Shown here one piece after another: positions 39,535 to 52,800 of a DNA stretch of 64,000 nucleotides. This DNA comes from Capitulum mitella. Lineage: Eukaryota; Arthropoda; Thecostraca; Pollicipedomorpha; Pollicipedidae. The notes under the pieces are model-generated. The model ran no database searches. It worked only from the letters and a program-made list of their open reading frames with translations, and had not been told where the DNA came from. The stretch is taken from positions 21,585,324-21,649,323 of the forward strand of contig CP099839.1 of the NCBI GenBank assembly GCA_030062745.1, in the 5' to 3' direction. How positions within the stretch are numbered: position 1 is the stretch's first letter; the number at the start of each line of letters is the position of its first letter. The translations under genes were made by a program, and so were the position numbers.

Positions 39535-39833
39535 CAGTTATGTAACCAGAGGGGCGCCAAAGGGGTCATCTGACCTCCTTTCTTGTACTCAGATGCTCCC
39601 AAACATTGTCAGATTACCTGTTTAGTACCTGTAAACAAACAAATTACCCGTTTAGAAGCCAAAAATATTTGAAAACTGAAAAGGAATGCACTTCTATTTT
39701 CAAAATTTCCAAATGAGTTATCCGATAGGGACAGTTTCCCCATGTTTGTAATAACATGGTGAGAGTAGTATGAAGGCTTTTTTGGCCTTGACCCCCGTTA
39801 CGAAAATCTTGGCTACGCTTCTGATCACCGAGA
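39535..39833. mobile_element. hAT-type MITE, 299 bp, with 8-bp TSD
   Basis: Left end CAGTTATGTAACCAGAGGGG. The inverted right end reads CAGAAGCGTAGCCAAGATTT. Flanking octamers ATGACCGA (39527-39534) and ATCACCGA (39834-39841) match at 7 of 8. No coding capacity. Same family as the element at 48315. Confidence 0.7.
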
Positions 39834-41124
39834 CTGTCAGGCGATTCCTGGTAAACCTCAGTCTGGATCGTCCATAGGAACATTCCCCATAAGACATCCG
39901 GAGAAGTCAAACTAGACGAATGCACGATCAGACGGTGTCCTTTCATCTTCAGACCAGGCGTACCCTCCAACGCTTCAGAAGTCATCCGAGAGCTGCAGTC
40001 GAGGTACATGGTGCAGCACCACGCTGCTGAAGCCTTCCACTCGCTGTAGACGGCATGCCGTTGTTGCTGTTGTTTATCGGATCCGTCGATTTGCCGCTAA
40101 GTTTTAAGGCTTCTCACCGTCTGAGGCAAACGCGATAAATCAAGCAGATGCGCATATTTGCACGAAAGAAACCACCGAATGCACACTGAACGAAGAAAGG
40201 CACACGGCGATGGTGAGTGTGCAGCGCCGGGTTACCATGACAACCAAACGACTCCTGGCATGATATTCTAAAGATCAGGCTAGGTCTCCGCCGGGAAACA
40301 GGGAAACGTCACCGGACACTTCGATTTGCATTGATCTTAACGAAATCTGCAGCAATTAACAGGCATCAAAAGTGTGGACCCCGATAATGCCACACCGTTT
40401 TGGGTGTTTCGTCACGTTTGGGAAGATGAATGGCGTAACTAAGGGATGAAACCCACCAAAAGTAATTGTGTGCACCGAGCGGAGTTGGCACATCACATAG
40501 CTGCATAACCTAACATTACCTTTCAATGCGAAGGCCACGATAGTAACCTCAACATTGATGCTCTGATGTCTCCAGGAATTTATCGCTTGGTAGATCATAT
40601 CTCAACCTTGCGTGAAAGGAGGGACCAAAACAAACCTAAAGCCCCTCAAAACTGAAAACTTCTTACATTTTTACTATTGTGTTTTCGGGTCTCGGATATT
40701 TTCATTCATTTCTATTTTCGGTAACGTTAAACTCAAATCCCAAGGGTAAGGGGCATGCCCCTTTGCCCCCTCTCCAGCCACGCCCCTGGCTGCACACATG
40801 CCACTCTTGTCTCTGAGGATCGGAACACCGTGCGCAAAGAGGGGCGCCATTGAGACTGGCGGGTATCAGAGACTGACAACGCGGACTCCATCGTTTGGGT
40901 CGCACGCGATCAGCCACTCAGCGACACACCTATACGTCGGCCGGCGAACCCGATAGATCTCTGCCAGGGAAGGAAGACTGCGAGGACAGTTGCTCAGACA
41001 TTCGGGAAATTTAACATGAGCCTCATGAGCCGTTGCATGTCCAATGCTCGAAAATCACTGCGTGCTACAAACATGCCGTTTATGCTACGGCATGCTGTCG
41101 GTTTGTCGTGATCTAGTGCATAAA

Positions 41125-41176
<52 letters not shown>

Positions 41177-42025
41177 ATCTCCGCTGGGCCATCCGTCTTT
41201 TGTGACGTTTTTGTTGTAAAATTGTGGAGGGACACCGAAGAGATGACGTGATTATTTTCTTCGATCAGGGCTCAGACGAGGTGAGGTGAGCGCACCGCGC
41301 TGATTAGACCGTGGCTTCCGTCTTCAGACAGGAAAGGTCGTGGCGACGCTGCCCTTCAGCTCTGCGATCTGACGCGCACACTCCACCGGTCGGTCCAGTG
41401 GCAAGTCTCTTGGGGCACGGCTGTTCTGCCACCCTCATTCCTAATTCGGGGTGCCGAGGCCCGGCGACTCGATGGCAGTAGGTGCGATGCTCAGGCGGCA
41501 GTTTCATTCTGTATCCCTCTGTAGATTCCGCGTGGATCCCTCCTCTACTCAGTACCCGAGGTCTGGGGATGGACGTGATGGCTTGTGCGTGGTTGTCGCG
41601 TCGGTGTACGCTGAGCCTATTATTGCTAAGCTGTTCATATAGTTCCAGGTTATTCACTTGAATGACTGTGTCGTGCATTTATTGCGCTGTGACAAATCCG
41701 CAAAGACTGTGAAGAATCTTTGGGGAGGAATTAGCGAGACGGGGAGAGGTTTAACGCATGAAAAAAATGGCGTAAATTAAATTGTGCCAGCGGCGGAGCC
41801 TTTCAGCGTCCAGGATACAAGGAAGTTGCAAAGCAAATGGATCGGTTGATTATTGGGGCTTGAGGGGCTGCGTAGCAGAGAAGTTCAGAATGGTCCGCCA
41901 CCTTGTTAATTATACCAAAATGAACGGAAGTTAGTTCTCAGAGAGCTCTAAAATGGCCCGTCATTTCATTCTTTATGCAGTACAACATTTTATTCTATCA
42001 CTAGTGTGCAGAGTCTGATCAGCCG
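39834..42025. other. Intergenic, no gene seen
   Basis: Mixed composition with short open frames only. 40740-40788 reads as a reversed hAT-like terminus (the inverse of CAGGGGCGTGGCTGG). An (AT)n run lies at 41129-41173. Nothing else recognised. Confidence 0.5.
41129..41173. repeat. (AT)n microsatellite
   Basis: An uninterrupted 45-bp AT dinucleotide run in intergenic DNA. Confidence 0.95.
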
Positions 42026-42348
42026 TTGCTTCCTAAAATCACAAAAAAACACCGCATACGCTCGCAGCAAGTGAACACGACTCAGGCGAGGTCTCACCGT
42101 GCTGACGACTGGGCCAGATCGACACGGGCGAGACCGCACCACGCACGCCGCCGGCTCCGGCAGCGGAGGCGTCACCTGGCGGCCGGGCAGGTGCCAGCGG
42201 AGCGGAGCGGCGTCCGACGGGGTGCTAGTCGGCTCTCGGGCGAGTGCGGCCTCCGACACCGCTGTGAGTCGACCGTGACCTGGCGGCGCGCCAGTGCCGG
42301 GGGCCAACTGTCGAAGCACCTGGGAGAGCCGAAACGCCGACGATGAGG
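42026..42348 (+). promoter_or_regulatory. GC-rich island with candidate first exon (ATGAGG|gtgagt)
   Basis: About 300 bp of CpG-rich sequence stands out from AT-rich surroundings. It ends with ATG AGG at 42343-42348 directly followed by a consensus donor GTGAGT, with A at -3 of the ATG. A phase-0 two-codon exon could splice to the phase-0 acceptor of the urea transporter exon at 49674, which would make the island its promoter and 5' UTR. This is inference; intermediate exons or an unrelated gene are equally possible. Confidence 0.3.
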
Positions 42349-45300
42349 GTGAGTGCTGGCAGCGGTGATAGAGCCCGCGCGTCTGCGGCTGTGATCCGGC
42401 GGCTGGGTCGTCGGCTGCGACTAGCATTTCTCTTGATTACGTCCTGGTATTAAGTTGGGGACGTAGCAACGTCGTCATCTTTTAATGTGATATCTGCTGC
42501 TGGATTATGCACGTAGCACACAAGAGCCCATCTGAGTAAATTAATTTATTTTGTATCGTATTCACTTAATTCAACCGTGAAGCTGATACAAAGTCAGAAT
42601 GACAGATTTAAAACCACATTGTTGGCAAAGCTACCAAAATGTCCGGTACAACGTGCACTTTGTTTGGTGACGAATATTGTGTTAGTGCACTGTTCTGGAT
42701 AAAGCATATTAAAAAGCAAAGCATTTCCACGTATGCTGTTACGTCTTGGTCATTGATTTTGACATGATTCCCGAAATTACGCGAAAAGTGCACTTTCTTA
42801 TAAGCTAGATTTGAGAAAAAAGATCCATTCATGAACTCCTTAGATATCTATTATAATGTCCTAAATCATGTTGCAGCTCCCGCACGGTGTATTTCCTGTC
42901 AGCTACTAGCGAATAGTCGTGGGCGGCTGAGGAAACATCCTGCAGGACACGAGAGTCAGCTATCAAAAAAAAAGACATTGCACATCATGGAATGTGTGGC
43001 GTGCAATTAAATTAGAGCAAAAAAAGATATATGACAGCGCATGAGATGCGACTCATTTCACTCTTGATTACTGACTGCATCTTAGGAACGGGTGAACGCT
43101 CTCCCGTCGTCCGCAGCGCAAAGCCACGTTTGTATGTTCCACAGCCATGGCCGCGGAACATGCAAACGCGATCACAGTTTACCAGGTAAACTGCAGTTTT
43201 GGCCCGTCTCCAGGATGGTGGTGCGCAGTTTGGCGCTTACCCGCCTGATCAGAGGTCGTTATGTTTGGGACTTCATAGTCGCTGGCATACGCTCCATTCT
43301 TCAGAAGGCCGAAGAGGTGCTGTGCGGGCCGCAGCTTGGGCGCTGCAGATGGCTTTCTCCTCGGATTTAGGTTTAGCTACGTCAGCTTGCAGTGCATTTC
43401 AGGCGAAGTGGGCGCTGGCAAGTTCAAGAAGCTACGTTGCCGTCGCCATACTGCTATTGTATGAAGCCCTGGAAAAGTGGGTATGCTTATCTATGAGAAC
43501 CGTGCGCATGACCCTTGCTCCTGTGTGATTTGCATGTTTGCTGCTTCATCGCTTCCAGTCATCATTTCGGAACAGCTTCATCATCAGTTTCCATCATCGG
43601 TTTTCGAAATGATGATTGGACGTTTTTCGATGTTTTAGGTAAATAATCCTTTGTTCTGGTTTCGCCTGTCATTCTTCAAAAGGAACTACTTCCTATGCCG
43701 CTTCACCAAGAATGACAGACCAGTTTTGAGAAGAGCTCATCATCTTGTACTGGACCTTTTGCTTGTTTGTCGTCTGTGATATGGTTTCGTTCCGGTTGCA
43801 TATCGACAACACTTTTTATTGGACTATCTTGCATGCACATGTTTTACCCATTTCGAATTTTGTTGCTGTAATGAGCGGAGACTTACTGGTATTTTCTTTT
43901 ACGTAGCGTGATCTGTTCTTACTGGCAGGGATCTCGGCAGGCCTATTTTCAATACCATCGTTTCTCCTAAAATCAACACCCTCAACACGTTTTGCCGTAA
44001 CTCGGTAATCCGTCGCCTTGCGGAACCCAAAGCCATGGCTGGGGATTTCCAAAAATTATTGCGGGGGTCCACGTAGGATTTCAGACCGTTTCTTTTCCAG
44101 TCATTGCCATAGGTCTAACGTTAAAATTCCCGAATATTGGGGGTTCCGGGCCCCCCCCCCATCGCCAGCCATACCCCAAGTACATTTTCAAGTGGCTCCA
44201 TGTCACTGTTTGTCATGCCACCAGGTTTCTCTATAGAATTCACGAATGAGTTTTAGGCGATGCTTCTGGTACCCCTTGGCGCCCCTTGGCGCCTGCGAAG
44301 GTTAATGGCGAAGGTTAAACTGAATGGCGGCTTACGGTGTAAAGCCTTATACGGTGCCACGAAAATGTGCAGCTTCACCATAATTGGTCTGAGTAACATT
44401 CGCCACCACTTCTCTCCAGAAACCAGAAATGTCTTTTCCATTCTCGTGTTTTCCCTGAGGGGATGCGACTTGTCAGTTCTGTACATTGCCGATGACAAAC
44501 GATTATGCCGGCAACATCGCATCGGGGCTGGAACTTACGCTGTCAGTCCTCGAGCTGAGCCACTGGCAGGTTGAGGAGCGAGTGACCTCGTCATCTCCCT
44601 CCACAGCCACTGCCATTTTAGAGCTCGCAGTGACCCACGGGTCCGGGGGTGTTCCGGTTTCGATTTATTCGGCATGTCGCGGCTCCTCCCCCCTCCCCTT
44701 TTTACAATTCCGGGCAAGACCACCGGTTTTCCTTCTATCGCCATCACTGTTGGACACTCTCCAACTGCGCCGCCTCTTCCGTGAGCTGCCCCTACCGGTC
44801 AATCCGGTTCTACGACGCGGTAATTGGCGCGTCCGAGAACGATTAAATCGTAAGATTTAGTTTTGCATCTGGACCTTACCGTGTTTTAAGCAGGGCGTGA
44901 AGTAAGACGCGTTTCGTTACTTGCTTGACTCGTTGCAATCGTGCCACCATTTCTGTTTGCGTATGATTATGCCTTGTCACGTATTTACACACATGCAATC
45001 GAGTATTATTCTACGCCGAATCTGACTTCATTTCAAGGCGCATATCAGCCGTTCTTGACGCTGTGCTGAGGACACGATCTGACGGCTTGTCGCGGCGATG
45101 GTTTGCTACCTAACAGACAGGTTTCTCTAATTGTTTAAGTACGCATCCCTATGGACGTCACAAGCGACGCCAATGACCTCGTCTCAGATACTACGGAAGT
45201 TTGCAATGTTATGTACAGATCTATTGGATTTGGCGTTAGACCTGAGTGAAATGACTGGCATATACTTCTCCATCAGCATTTTAGAACTGCACTCCGACTA

Positions 45301-47224
45301 TTGACATATGCGCACCAGCCCATAGGGCAGGTAAAGTGGTGGCCCTATCACGGTGGTCCTACCAACTTACGACAGTCCTACTACTCGGTATTGTATGCGT
45401 TAGGACCACAGACCGAAATCGGGCATTGGTCGTTTCAAACAAGCAGATCACGCTCTGGATATGACCAAACTGACAAACACCGAAGTGAAAGAGAGGTCGG
45501 CCGTTGGTGAAAAGAAAGCAGCCACAATGCGTTCCGTCAATTTATTCATTCCCAGACGCTGACGACGATGCCATTTGCCATTGTGACTTTTAGAAAAACG
45601 ACCACGCTGTGTCTGGACAAATCGGCATTTGCCGGAACGCATTCTGGCTGATTTAAGGTAAATGGCCGAAGACCGACTGATGCTGAAATTTAATTATTCC
45701 TAGTGAACGTTTTTTTCTTTCGCCCTATTAAGTAACTAACATTTTAGCTTATCAGGAGTAAAAGTTCGTTCCTGCTGGTAAATAGCACTTCAAGCACGCA
45801 CTCGTGCTGGTATTGAGGTGTGCAATGAGCAGCATCTGTTCTGCATTTACTGGTCCATGGGCTTAACCAGGATTTCGCCAGATAGTTGTCAGGTAGCTTT
45901 ATGTGAGAAAACACAAGTTAAAAAGTGCACCTTTATTCAGAACTGTTTATATGTGTAACAAGAGACTAAACTTGTATTTAAACATAGCCATATCAAATGG
46001 GAAAAGTGACATAACAAAGCAGTCTTCTCCTTCACAAAGGCAATAAATATCCTTCTTCTCCAATATTGCTTAGGCCTTTGGTCGTTTCCTAAGCAGATAG
46101 AACGCGTTCCACCAAATCGTTCAAAAGTCGTTGCTCCAAATCGTCGTGGCCTTTTTCATTATCAACAACGCGCAATGATGTGTTCATGGGTGTCTGGGAA
46201 TAGGAGAAAATTGCCGAAACGCGTCGTAGTCGCTTTCATTTGACTAATATTTGGTCGGTTTCATTTAAGTGATTTTTCTGTATTCGGTGTTTGGCAGCTT
46301 GGCCATAAGCAAAATGCGGTATGGTTGTTTGGAATGACCAACGGTCGGTTTCCGCCTCTGATCCTAACATGTGCAATGAAATTGACCAAAAATGGCTCTA
46401 GCGCTGCCAAGCTTAAAATCACTCCTCCACTGATGACTGCTGGAATCACATTCCGATTGTTTAATCCATACCTTAAAACATTTTTTTCAGGTTATGTGAA
46501 ATTGAATAGAAATAACACGGATCGTTTCTAATCACGCAACGAGAGCAAACTTAACTGTAAGTGGTGCAAAACCAACACATTACGAGTAGAGGTTATAATG
46601 GAGTGTAGCAGACAAATCCCGTAATGCCCTCAGTTAAAATGAGATATAGCATGATGTAAGCACGTGCGAATCATAAACGTACGCTCCGTGTCTATGAAAC
46701 TGGTCGTTTTTAAATGCCAGCAATCGAAACGGTAAATGCCATAACTACGCCGTTTTCAAATTCAATTCCTGAAGAAAAAATAATATTTAAACACAGGATC
46801 ACTTAATACAGTTTTGTGGTCCTGGTAAGATACCACGGAAGCCCCAACGCAGCTTCTTTAGCCGCCCAAAGTACTCCTGCATGAGAGACAAAGGGCGCAA
46901 CAATTCAATCCCGCCTGGCAAACGTTACAGGTGAACTTACAACACGGGTATGTGAGATCAGCCGTTTTCACGCCTCCAGAAACCGACGCGGCGCATTCGA
47001 CAGTAAGGTGTTCAATATTTGGTCACGTGGTTACATGTAACGGAATCAATGCGAGCCCAAATCACCCGAAACCGTCCCATGAAATCCACCAATATATCAC
47101 GACATGAGCTACGCAGATAACATTTTATACGCAATCTGAACAATATCCATGATTAATTTAGACACATTGGCATGTCGTGTCGTGGCCTTAAGCCAGGGTA
47201 GAGACGAATCCGTCGAAAAGCGCC

Positions 47225-47262
<38 letters not shown>
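47225..47262. repeat. (TA)n microsatellite
   Basis: A 38-bp TA run with a single C at 47231. Confidence 0.93.
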
Positions 47263-47263
<1 letters not shown>

Positions 47264-48314
47264 GCGACCATCATGACATTCAGGATTTGGGTGCATTAGT
47301 CTAGATTAATGCCCATCAAAGCCGCACAGAATCGTCCAGTATCAGATACAAATAAAGCCCACACTCCAGACCTGCCACATTAGATCGGTTGTTTGCGGTT
47401 CGAAGCATGGATCCAACTTCAATTAGCAGGCGGGTTTCAGGAGTTCTGTTGGTTTTGTTGGCCTTTGATCTTGTCCAAGATCACAAAATTTCGCAGCGAA
47501 TCGATTATATTTATGTCACGTCGATTGGTGCAGGTTTGGAGACATTAGTCGCGTGGCTTTAAAATACGGGTTTATTTGTAGCTTTCATCTGCTTTATTAC
47601 GTCCTGCCCAACGATGCCAGATGGAGCGCAGAACGACGAAAAATTCATGCTGCGAATCAAACTATACTCCAAAAATTCAATCACTGATGGTGCGTCGTTG
47701 ATGACACGGTGAACACGCAGTCTCAAATCAGAGTCGATAATTTTGCAATCACCGACTCGCGGAATTATTCCAGGAGCATGGTCGTGGAATGGAGTGGATA
47801 TTCGCCTTCTTTTTTTACTTCCCTTTCAACTCACTCATTGTGCAGCCTGTGCAACAACAGTACGGAAACACGGCCACAACAATGGTAACGTCCATGTCAG
47901 AAATTACTCTTCATAGGTTACTGAAAATGGGATCTAAAATCTACGTTTTCACCAAACTTTCAACAGCTGTCTTGTTGCCTGGCTGCAACTCCACATGCAG
48001 CCGTGCATCCAAGACCTATCAAAAGGACGCATGCCCAATACCTTTCCCTCAGTTGAGGAAGTGCCGGCCCTGTAGCAATTCTAGCTTGCCGCTGCAGGAT
48101 ATGCGATTCAGATGACCGTGACATGTATGCTAATGTCTGCCATCGCATTACCTGTGCCCTCCGACGGTGGCGACGCCTGCAGTGGCGCACTTGCACCGTG
48201 TTGAACACCCGTCTCGCTGCATCTCATTGCCTCTCGGCTTCAGGAGGTCTGGCCCCTGCGGAGATGTCACCGGCAACTGGTGGTACTTGCGACGTTGGAG
48301 CTGCCTGCGGTCCC

Positions 48315-48634
48315 CAGTAACGTAGCCAGAGGGGTTCAGAGGGGTCAGTTGACCCTCCCTTACGGCCAGAGGCCCCCAAAAACCGGCCATTATCACGTAA
48401 AATTTTGCAAAAATTTGACATTGATATGCTTAAGACATCTTTTTTCAAACTAAAGGTTAGTTTCACTTTTATTTTCAGAATCTCCGTGTATGTTTTTTGA
48501 AAGGGTCGGTTTAACCATTTTAGCAATGTTTCTTTTTTTGTCAGTGGTGAGAGTAATGGCAAGAGAGTACAGGAATACCTATAAAGTCTTTTCATTTTAG
48601 CCTTTCCCCTTACGAAATCCCGGCTACGCTACTG
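48315..48634. mobile_element. hAT-type MITE, 320 bp
   Basis: Left end CAGTAACGTAGCCAGAGGGG. The right end, inverted, is CAGTAGCGTAGCCGGGATTT, giving about 13 bp of near-perfect terminal inverted repeat. Flanking octamers GCGGTCCC and CTCGTCCC agree at 5 of 8, so the target duplication is eroded. No coding frame. Confidence 0.62.
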
Positions 48635-49673
48635 CTCGTCCCTAAACTCCCAGGCTCACTCGCCAATCCTCCGTGTGAAGGCGCTGCACGGTGATGCACC
48701 AAGAGTCCGTGACGGCCACTACCTCCCCCATGAGTATTGCTGGTGACGCGCACGTTCAGGGCCTCAGATAGGATCAGCGGCCGTCGAGGCCGCCAGCCCG
48801 GTTCCCTCCGCAAGCCCTCCGGCGCTGAAACGCACGGTCCAACGCAGAATAGGGTCCTGCAGTTAAGACCTTCCATAGACTTTGTCCATAGGCAGTTAAG
48901 ATAGTAGTAAGATAAGTCATCCATAGGCAGTTAAGACTTCCCATAAGACCAGCGCTCCTCCTTGAAGAGCGCTCTGAGTCAGGTTTTAAGGGTTTTGTAT
49001 CCAGACGCTGTCGCGATCTGCATGGAGAATGAAATTTTCAATGAATGTGGAATGTAAGAGAGAAGCATGACATATAACCAGTTTTCCGTTCGAAGCCAAA
49101 CAGGGGTCATACGCGGTCGTGTACTCCGGAAAACTTCATCAACCAATGAATAGTAATGTCATTATGGAATCGTATAGTTTTCACCCTCACGCCTTTCTTC
49201 TACAAGTAGCTTGGAACCGTTCAGTAGTAACGGCGAACAATCTCACGGAAGTGCGTGACGTTTAAACTTACATTTTCTCAGATGTGACGTCGACTGGTCG
49301 ACAGTCGGAATACTGAGGGTAGATCACACAGTCCTGTCGCTCATCGTCGATCGTCACGTGCATCTGCCCGGCGAGACCAACTATATGTCGGCGACACAGA
49401 GGCGCCATGGCAAGAAACCATGTTGCCACCTTTCCATTTTAATAGTGCAACGGCTATGTGAATACTTGGAATCAATCTACTCCGGACGTAAATGTTACCG
49501 TTCGCTGACTGTCCTGTCGATGTGGTGGTAGTCGTTCTGGACCCGGCGGCTGTTTAATGGGCACCCGCTCTGGGCCCAGTGGTGACCACCAGTGACCTGT
49601 GCTCTGAGGTCTGGTGGCTTCACGAGGTGTAACCGTTCTCGGCCCGGTGGTGACGTCAGTGACCTGTTCTCAG

Positions 49674-49808
49674 GTGCTCCGTGCCCTGACCCTCCTGCTG
49701 GGTGACATGCGGCGTCTGGACGAGACGCTGGAGGCCCGCAGCCGCGACTGCCATCCGGTGTGGATCTGCGTGGACGGCCTGGTGTCCACACTGCGCGGCG
49801 TTGCTCAG
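49674..49808 (+). CDS. Urea transporter exon A: start of first half
   Basis: Acceptor TTCTCAG at 49673, donor CTCAG|gttggt, phase 0 both sides. Encodes VLRALTLLLGDMRRLDETLE and ends VDGLVSTLRGVAQ, matching the pre-TM segment LTYFTGEMKE to DWILRGVGQ of UT proteins. The final Gln corresponds to a pore-lining Gln in solved UT structures. The last 39 bp plus the donor are duplicated in tandem into the following intron. Confidence 0.88.
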
Positions 49809-52800
49809 GTTGGTGGTTACGTGGACGGCTTGGTGTCCGCATTGTGCGATGTTGTTCGAGTTGTCCGCTGTGCGGAAGGCCTTGTGTTCACACTGCGCAA
49901 AGCTGCTCGGGTCGGTAGCTTTGTGGAAGGCCTGGATCCACGCTGCGCGGATGCTTGGTTTGGTGACTGTGTGGAAGGAACTCGCCGTCTTTCGTTCAGA
50001 CTAAGAAACTGTTCGTTCAGCAACAGGTCAAAACTTGTACGCAGCCTGTTTTAGATATATGGATTGCAGTTAAAGTCGTCTTATAAAAAACTGACATTGA
50101 GTCATGAAAAACAGATGGCTGCAGAACTATGAAATTCGTTTCAACACTGTGGCCAATGCAGAACGCTTTTTTGTTTTACATTATATTTCAAGAAGACTTC
50201 GTCCGTTGGATTTAGAAGACGCATAAAATATGAGTGACAAAACTATTAAACATCCACCCACAAAACATTAACATCAATCGAGGCATTTTTGTGAATGGCA
50301 GTAGAGCATGCAATGAACAAAACACTCACATACAACATTATCGTACAATGCAGTTCAAAGACGACGCAGCCGGTGCTGATGTGGTAACCAGAAGCAGTCT
50401 GTTTCGTGCAGCCACCTCCCCGTCCACAAACGCCTTCGTGGATGCAGACTTCGAGGTACGCCGATTTGCATCTTGGCAGACGGAGACCCCCGCCTGCACT
50501 CCAGATGGTCTCGCGCACCGAGGCGAAAGAGCGCTTATGATACAGCGAACGGGGAGAAGCTGGGCGCTGTCATCGTTCAACGTCTTGTGCGGAACTTTAT
50601 CAGGTCCATCCGCCTGACCAGCCCTCAATCCGCCGCCATCCCAGGGAGCGTGAGGCCGGTATGGACTGGCGTCGCCTGGTGCCATTGGTGATTCTGGCGG
50701 AGACGCTGACGGTTTAATACGACGCGTTTGAGGTGCCATCCGGCCGCGCCACCCCATACTGGAAGACAGTAGTTTTAGAAGCGATTTAACCATTCGGGAG
50801 TCAGCATGGAAATTTTCCTCACAAGACAGCAGTTGTTCTCCGGAAAACATTTTCTTCTAGGGAAACGCGTCACATGATACAGAAATAGAATGAAACAACG
50901 GCCTTTACTGCCGAAATGCGGCTCGCGTTGTCACAAAGACTACGCTTAGTGCTTCTGCTGCCCTCTACACTCTGTCAGAGTGGTTCGGCTACCGAACTAG
51001 CGAACTAACCACCTTTTTTGACGTTCTGTGAAGTTCATATTTGAAGGCAGCTGTTGAAACTAAGTAACTGTTGGAGACGCGTTGGCCATTTTTATGCTGC
51101 CGAAACCTTGGCATGTCCAAAGGGTGGCACTACCGACAGATTCGCGTGAGACACCGGTGGCAGTGGTGATTGCCTTCAGCGTCTTCCTCTGACGTTATCA
51201 CAATCAGACGCACCTCCCGGTAGCCAGAGGGAGGGGGTTCCCTCTGACGTGATCACGATCTCCCGGCGGCCACTCCTCCCTTACCTTTGATGCTACCACA
51301 CTCAGACACATCTCCCGGTGGCCAACCCTCCCCTCTCTCTGACTTCATCACGGTCAGGCGTACCTCTCGGCGGCCACTCCTCTTCTGCTTCTGACGTTAT
51401 CATGGCCAGGCGTATCTCCCGGCGGCCACTCCTCTTCTGTCTCTGACGTTATCACAGTCAGACATATCTGACGGCGGCTTCTCTTCACTTTCCTCTAACA
51501 TTATCGCTGTTTTGCGGTGCAGGTGATTTTCGTCAACAGCCCGATGGGCGGGGCCCTGATCCTGGCCGGTCTGATCTGCAGCAACATCTTCACCGGGCTG
51601 GCCGCCCTAGTCTCCGTCATCACCGCGCTGCTGGTCTCCAAGGTAATGCCAGCTCGCTGTCCACCGCTGCCTCATTTGAGAGGGCTCGCAGCTTTGCTGG
51701 AAAGCATCTTTCCATCAGATGAAGTTTGGATCTTAGAATGACTCGCTGACGTCGATTCCCGAGGTATTTTCGACGTACGTGCCTGGTCTAACGATCTCGT
51801 TTTGTTACGGGTTTGGGATCTCGCTTGGCATCACTGTAGAGTTACGGGATCAGGGAAAGGGGTTAAACATGTGGCGTTATCCACGCCAACCTAGCCGAAA
51901 TCGTCACCGAAAATTACACTTGCGGGCACTGCCACTATAAGGTACAGGACACCGAAAACTGCCTCAGGTGGGTTAGAATGTTGTCACTACAGGGCTTCTA
52001 AAACACTTTTGTCGAGCTGAAGAACGAATGACGTGGCATCTTTGACGACATTAAGGATGACAGATAACACCCAATTTATTGTATGTACGACAGAACACCA
52101 TTGATGTATGTACGTACGGTTGTATGTACGATGTATAGAACACCACTCAGTGCTCTGTGCAAGACAAAATGTCTAGTTCGACTGGAAATCCGCTCAAGTC
52201 ATGGTTTGACCTTTCTGTATGGGCCCCGACGGTTTCATAAAAACTTGTGTATCAAGCATCATGTAAGTACTGGTCTAGGCCAGATTAGCCTCGTTGACCA
52301 GCCTCGACCTGAAATCAAAAGCCTGTGTTCTGGAGACCAGTTACTCAAGTTTGTTCTCCAGGTAAATGCCACATCTTTTCGTATATTTAGAGGATGTTTT
52401 TTGCCATAGTGATTCAGAGGACCGTTCTATAGCGGTCATTTTTTTCGGCGCACTTCATGCTTTGAAAAAAGTAACCATTAACAGGAACAGTCTTTTGCAT
52501 CTGACGAGCCGTACCCAACCATTTTTTCTTAATGGGATGATGAAATACAAATATTTCGGAAAACGCCAAACAACTACATGACACTTCATCGACAGTTCCC
52601 TGTCCAACATTTTGCTTGATTTTTCCCAGCAGCTGTCACCATTGTACCACTAAAACACTACTGTAAAATCCGGTTGTCCTAATGTTCCGACTTTTCCGTT
52701 TCTACAAATGCAGAAACCTGCGGTGCCGCTGACGTTTCCATTCAGAAGTTTGACGGCACCTCCCTGGCTGCTCTTCCCCTTCACTGCGTCATCCTGCCCA

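Larger units (their letters stand above)
42349..49673. other. Region upstream of urea transporter exons, no exon recognised
   Basis: 7.3 kb with only short frames. It holds an (AT)n run (47225-47262), a hAT-type MITE (48315-48634), and a poly-C/hAT-end-like sequence near 44150. It is the transporter's first intron if the island at 42 kb is its first exon. No N-terminal transporter exon was identified. Confidence 0.45.

Noticed and set aside
49821-50052. Extension of urea transporter exon A through the in-frame 51-bp copies
   Set aside because: The known protein goes directly from GVAQ to VIFVN. The copies would insert extra residues in front of a conserved pore segment and then hit a stop without a good donor.
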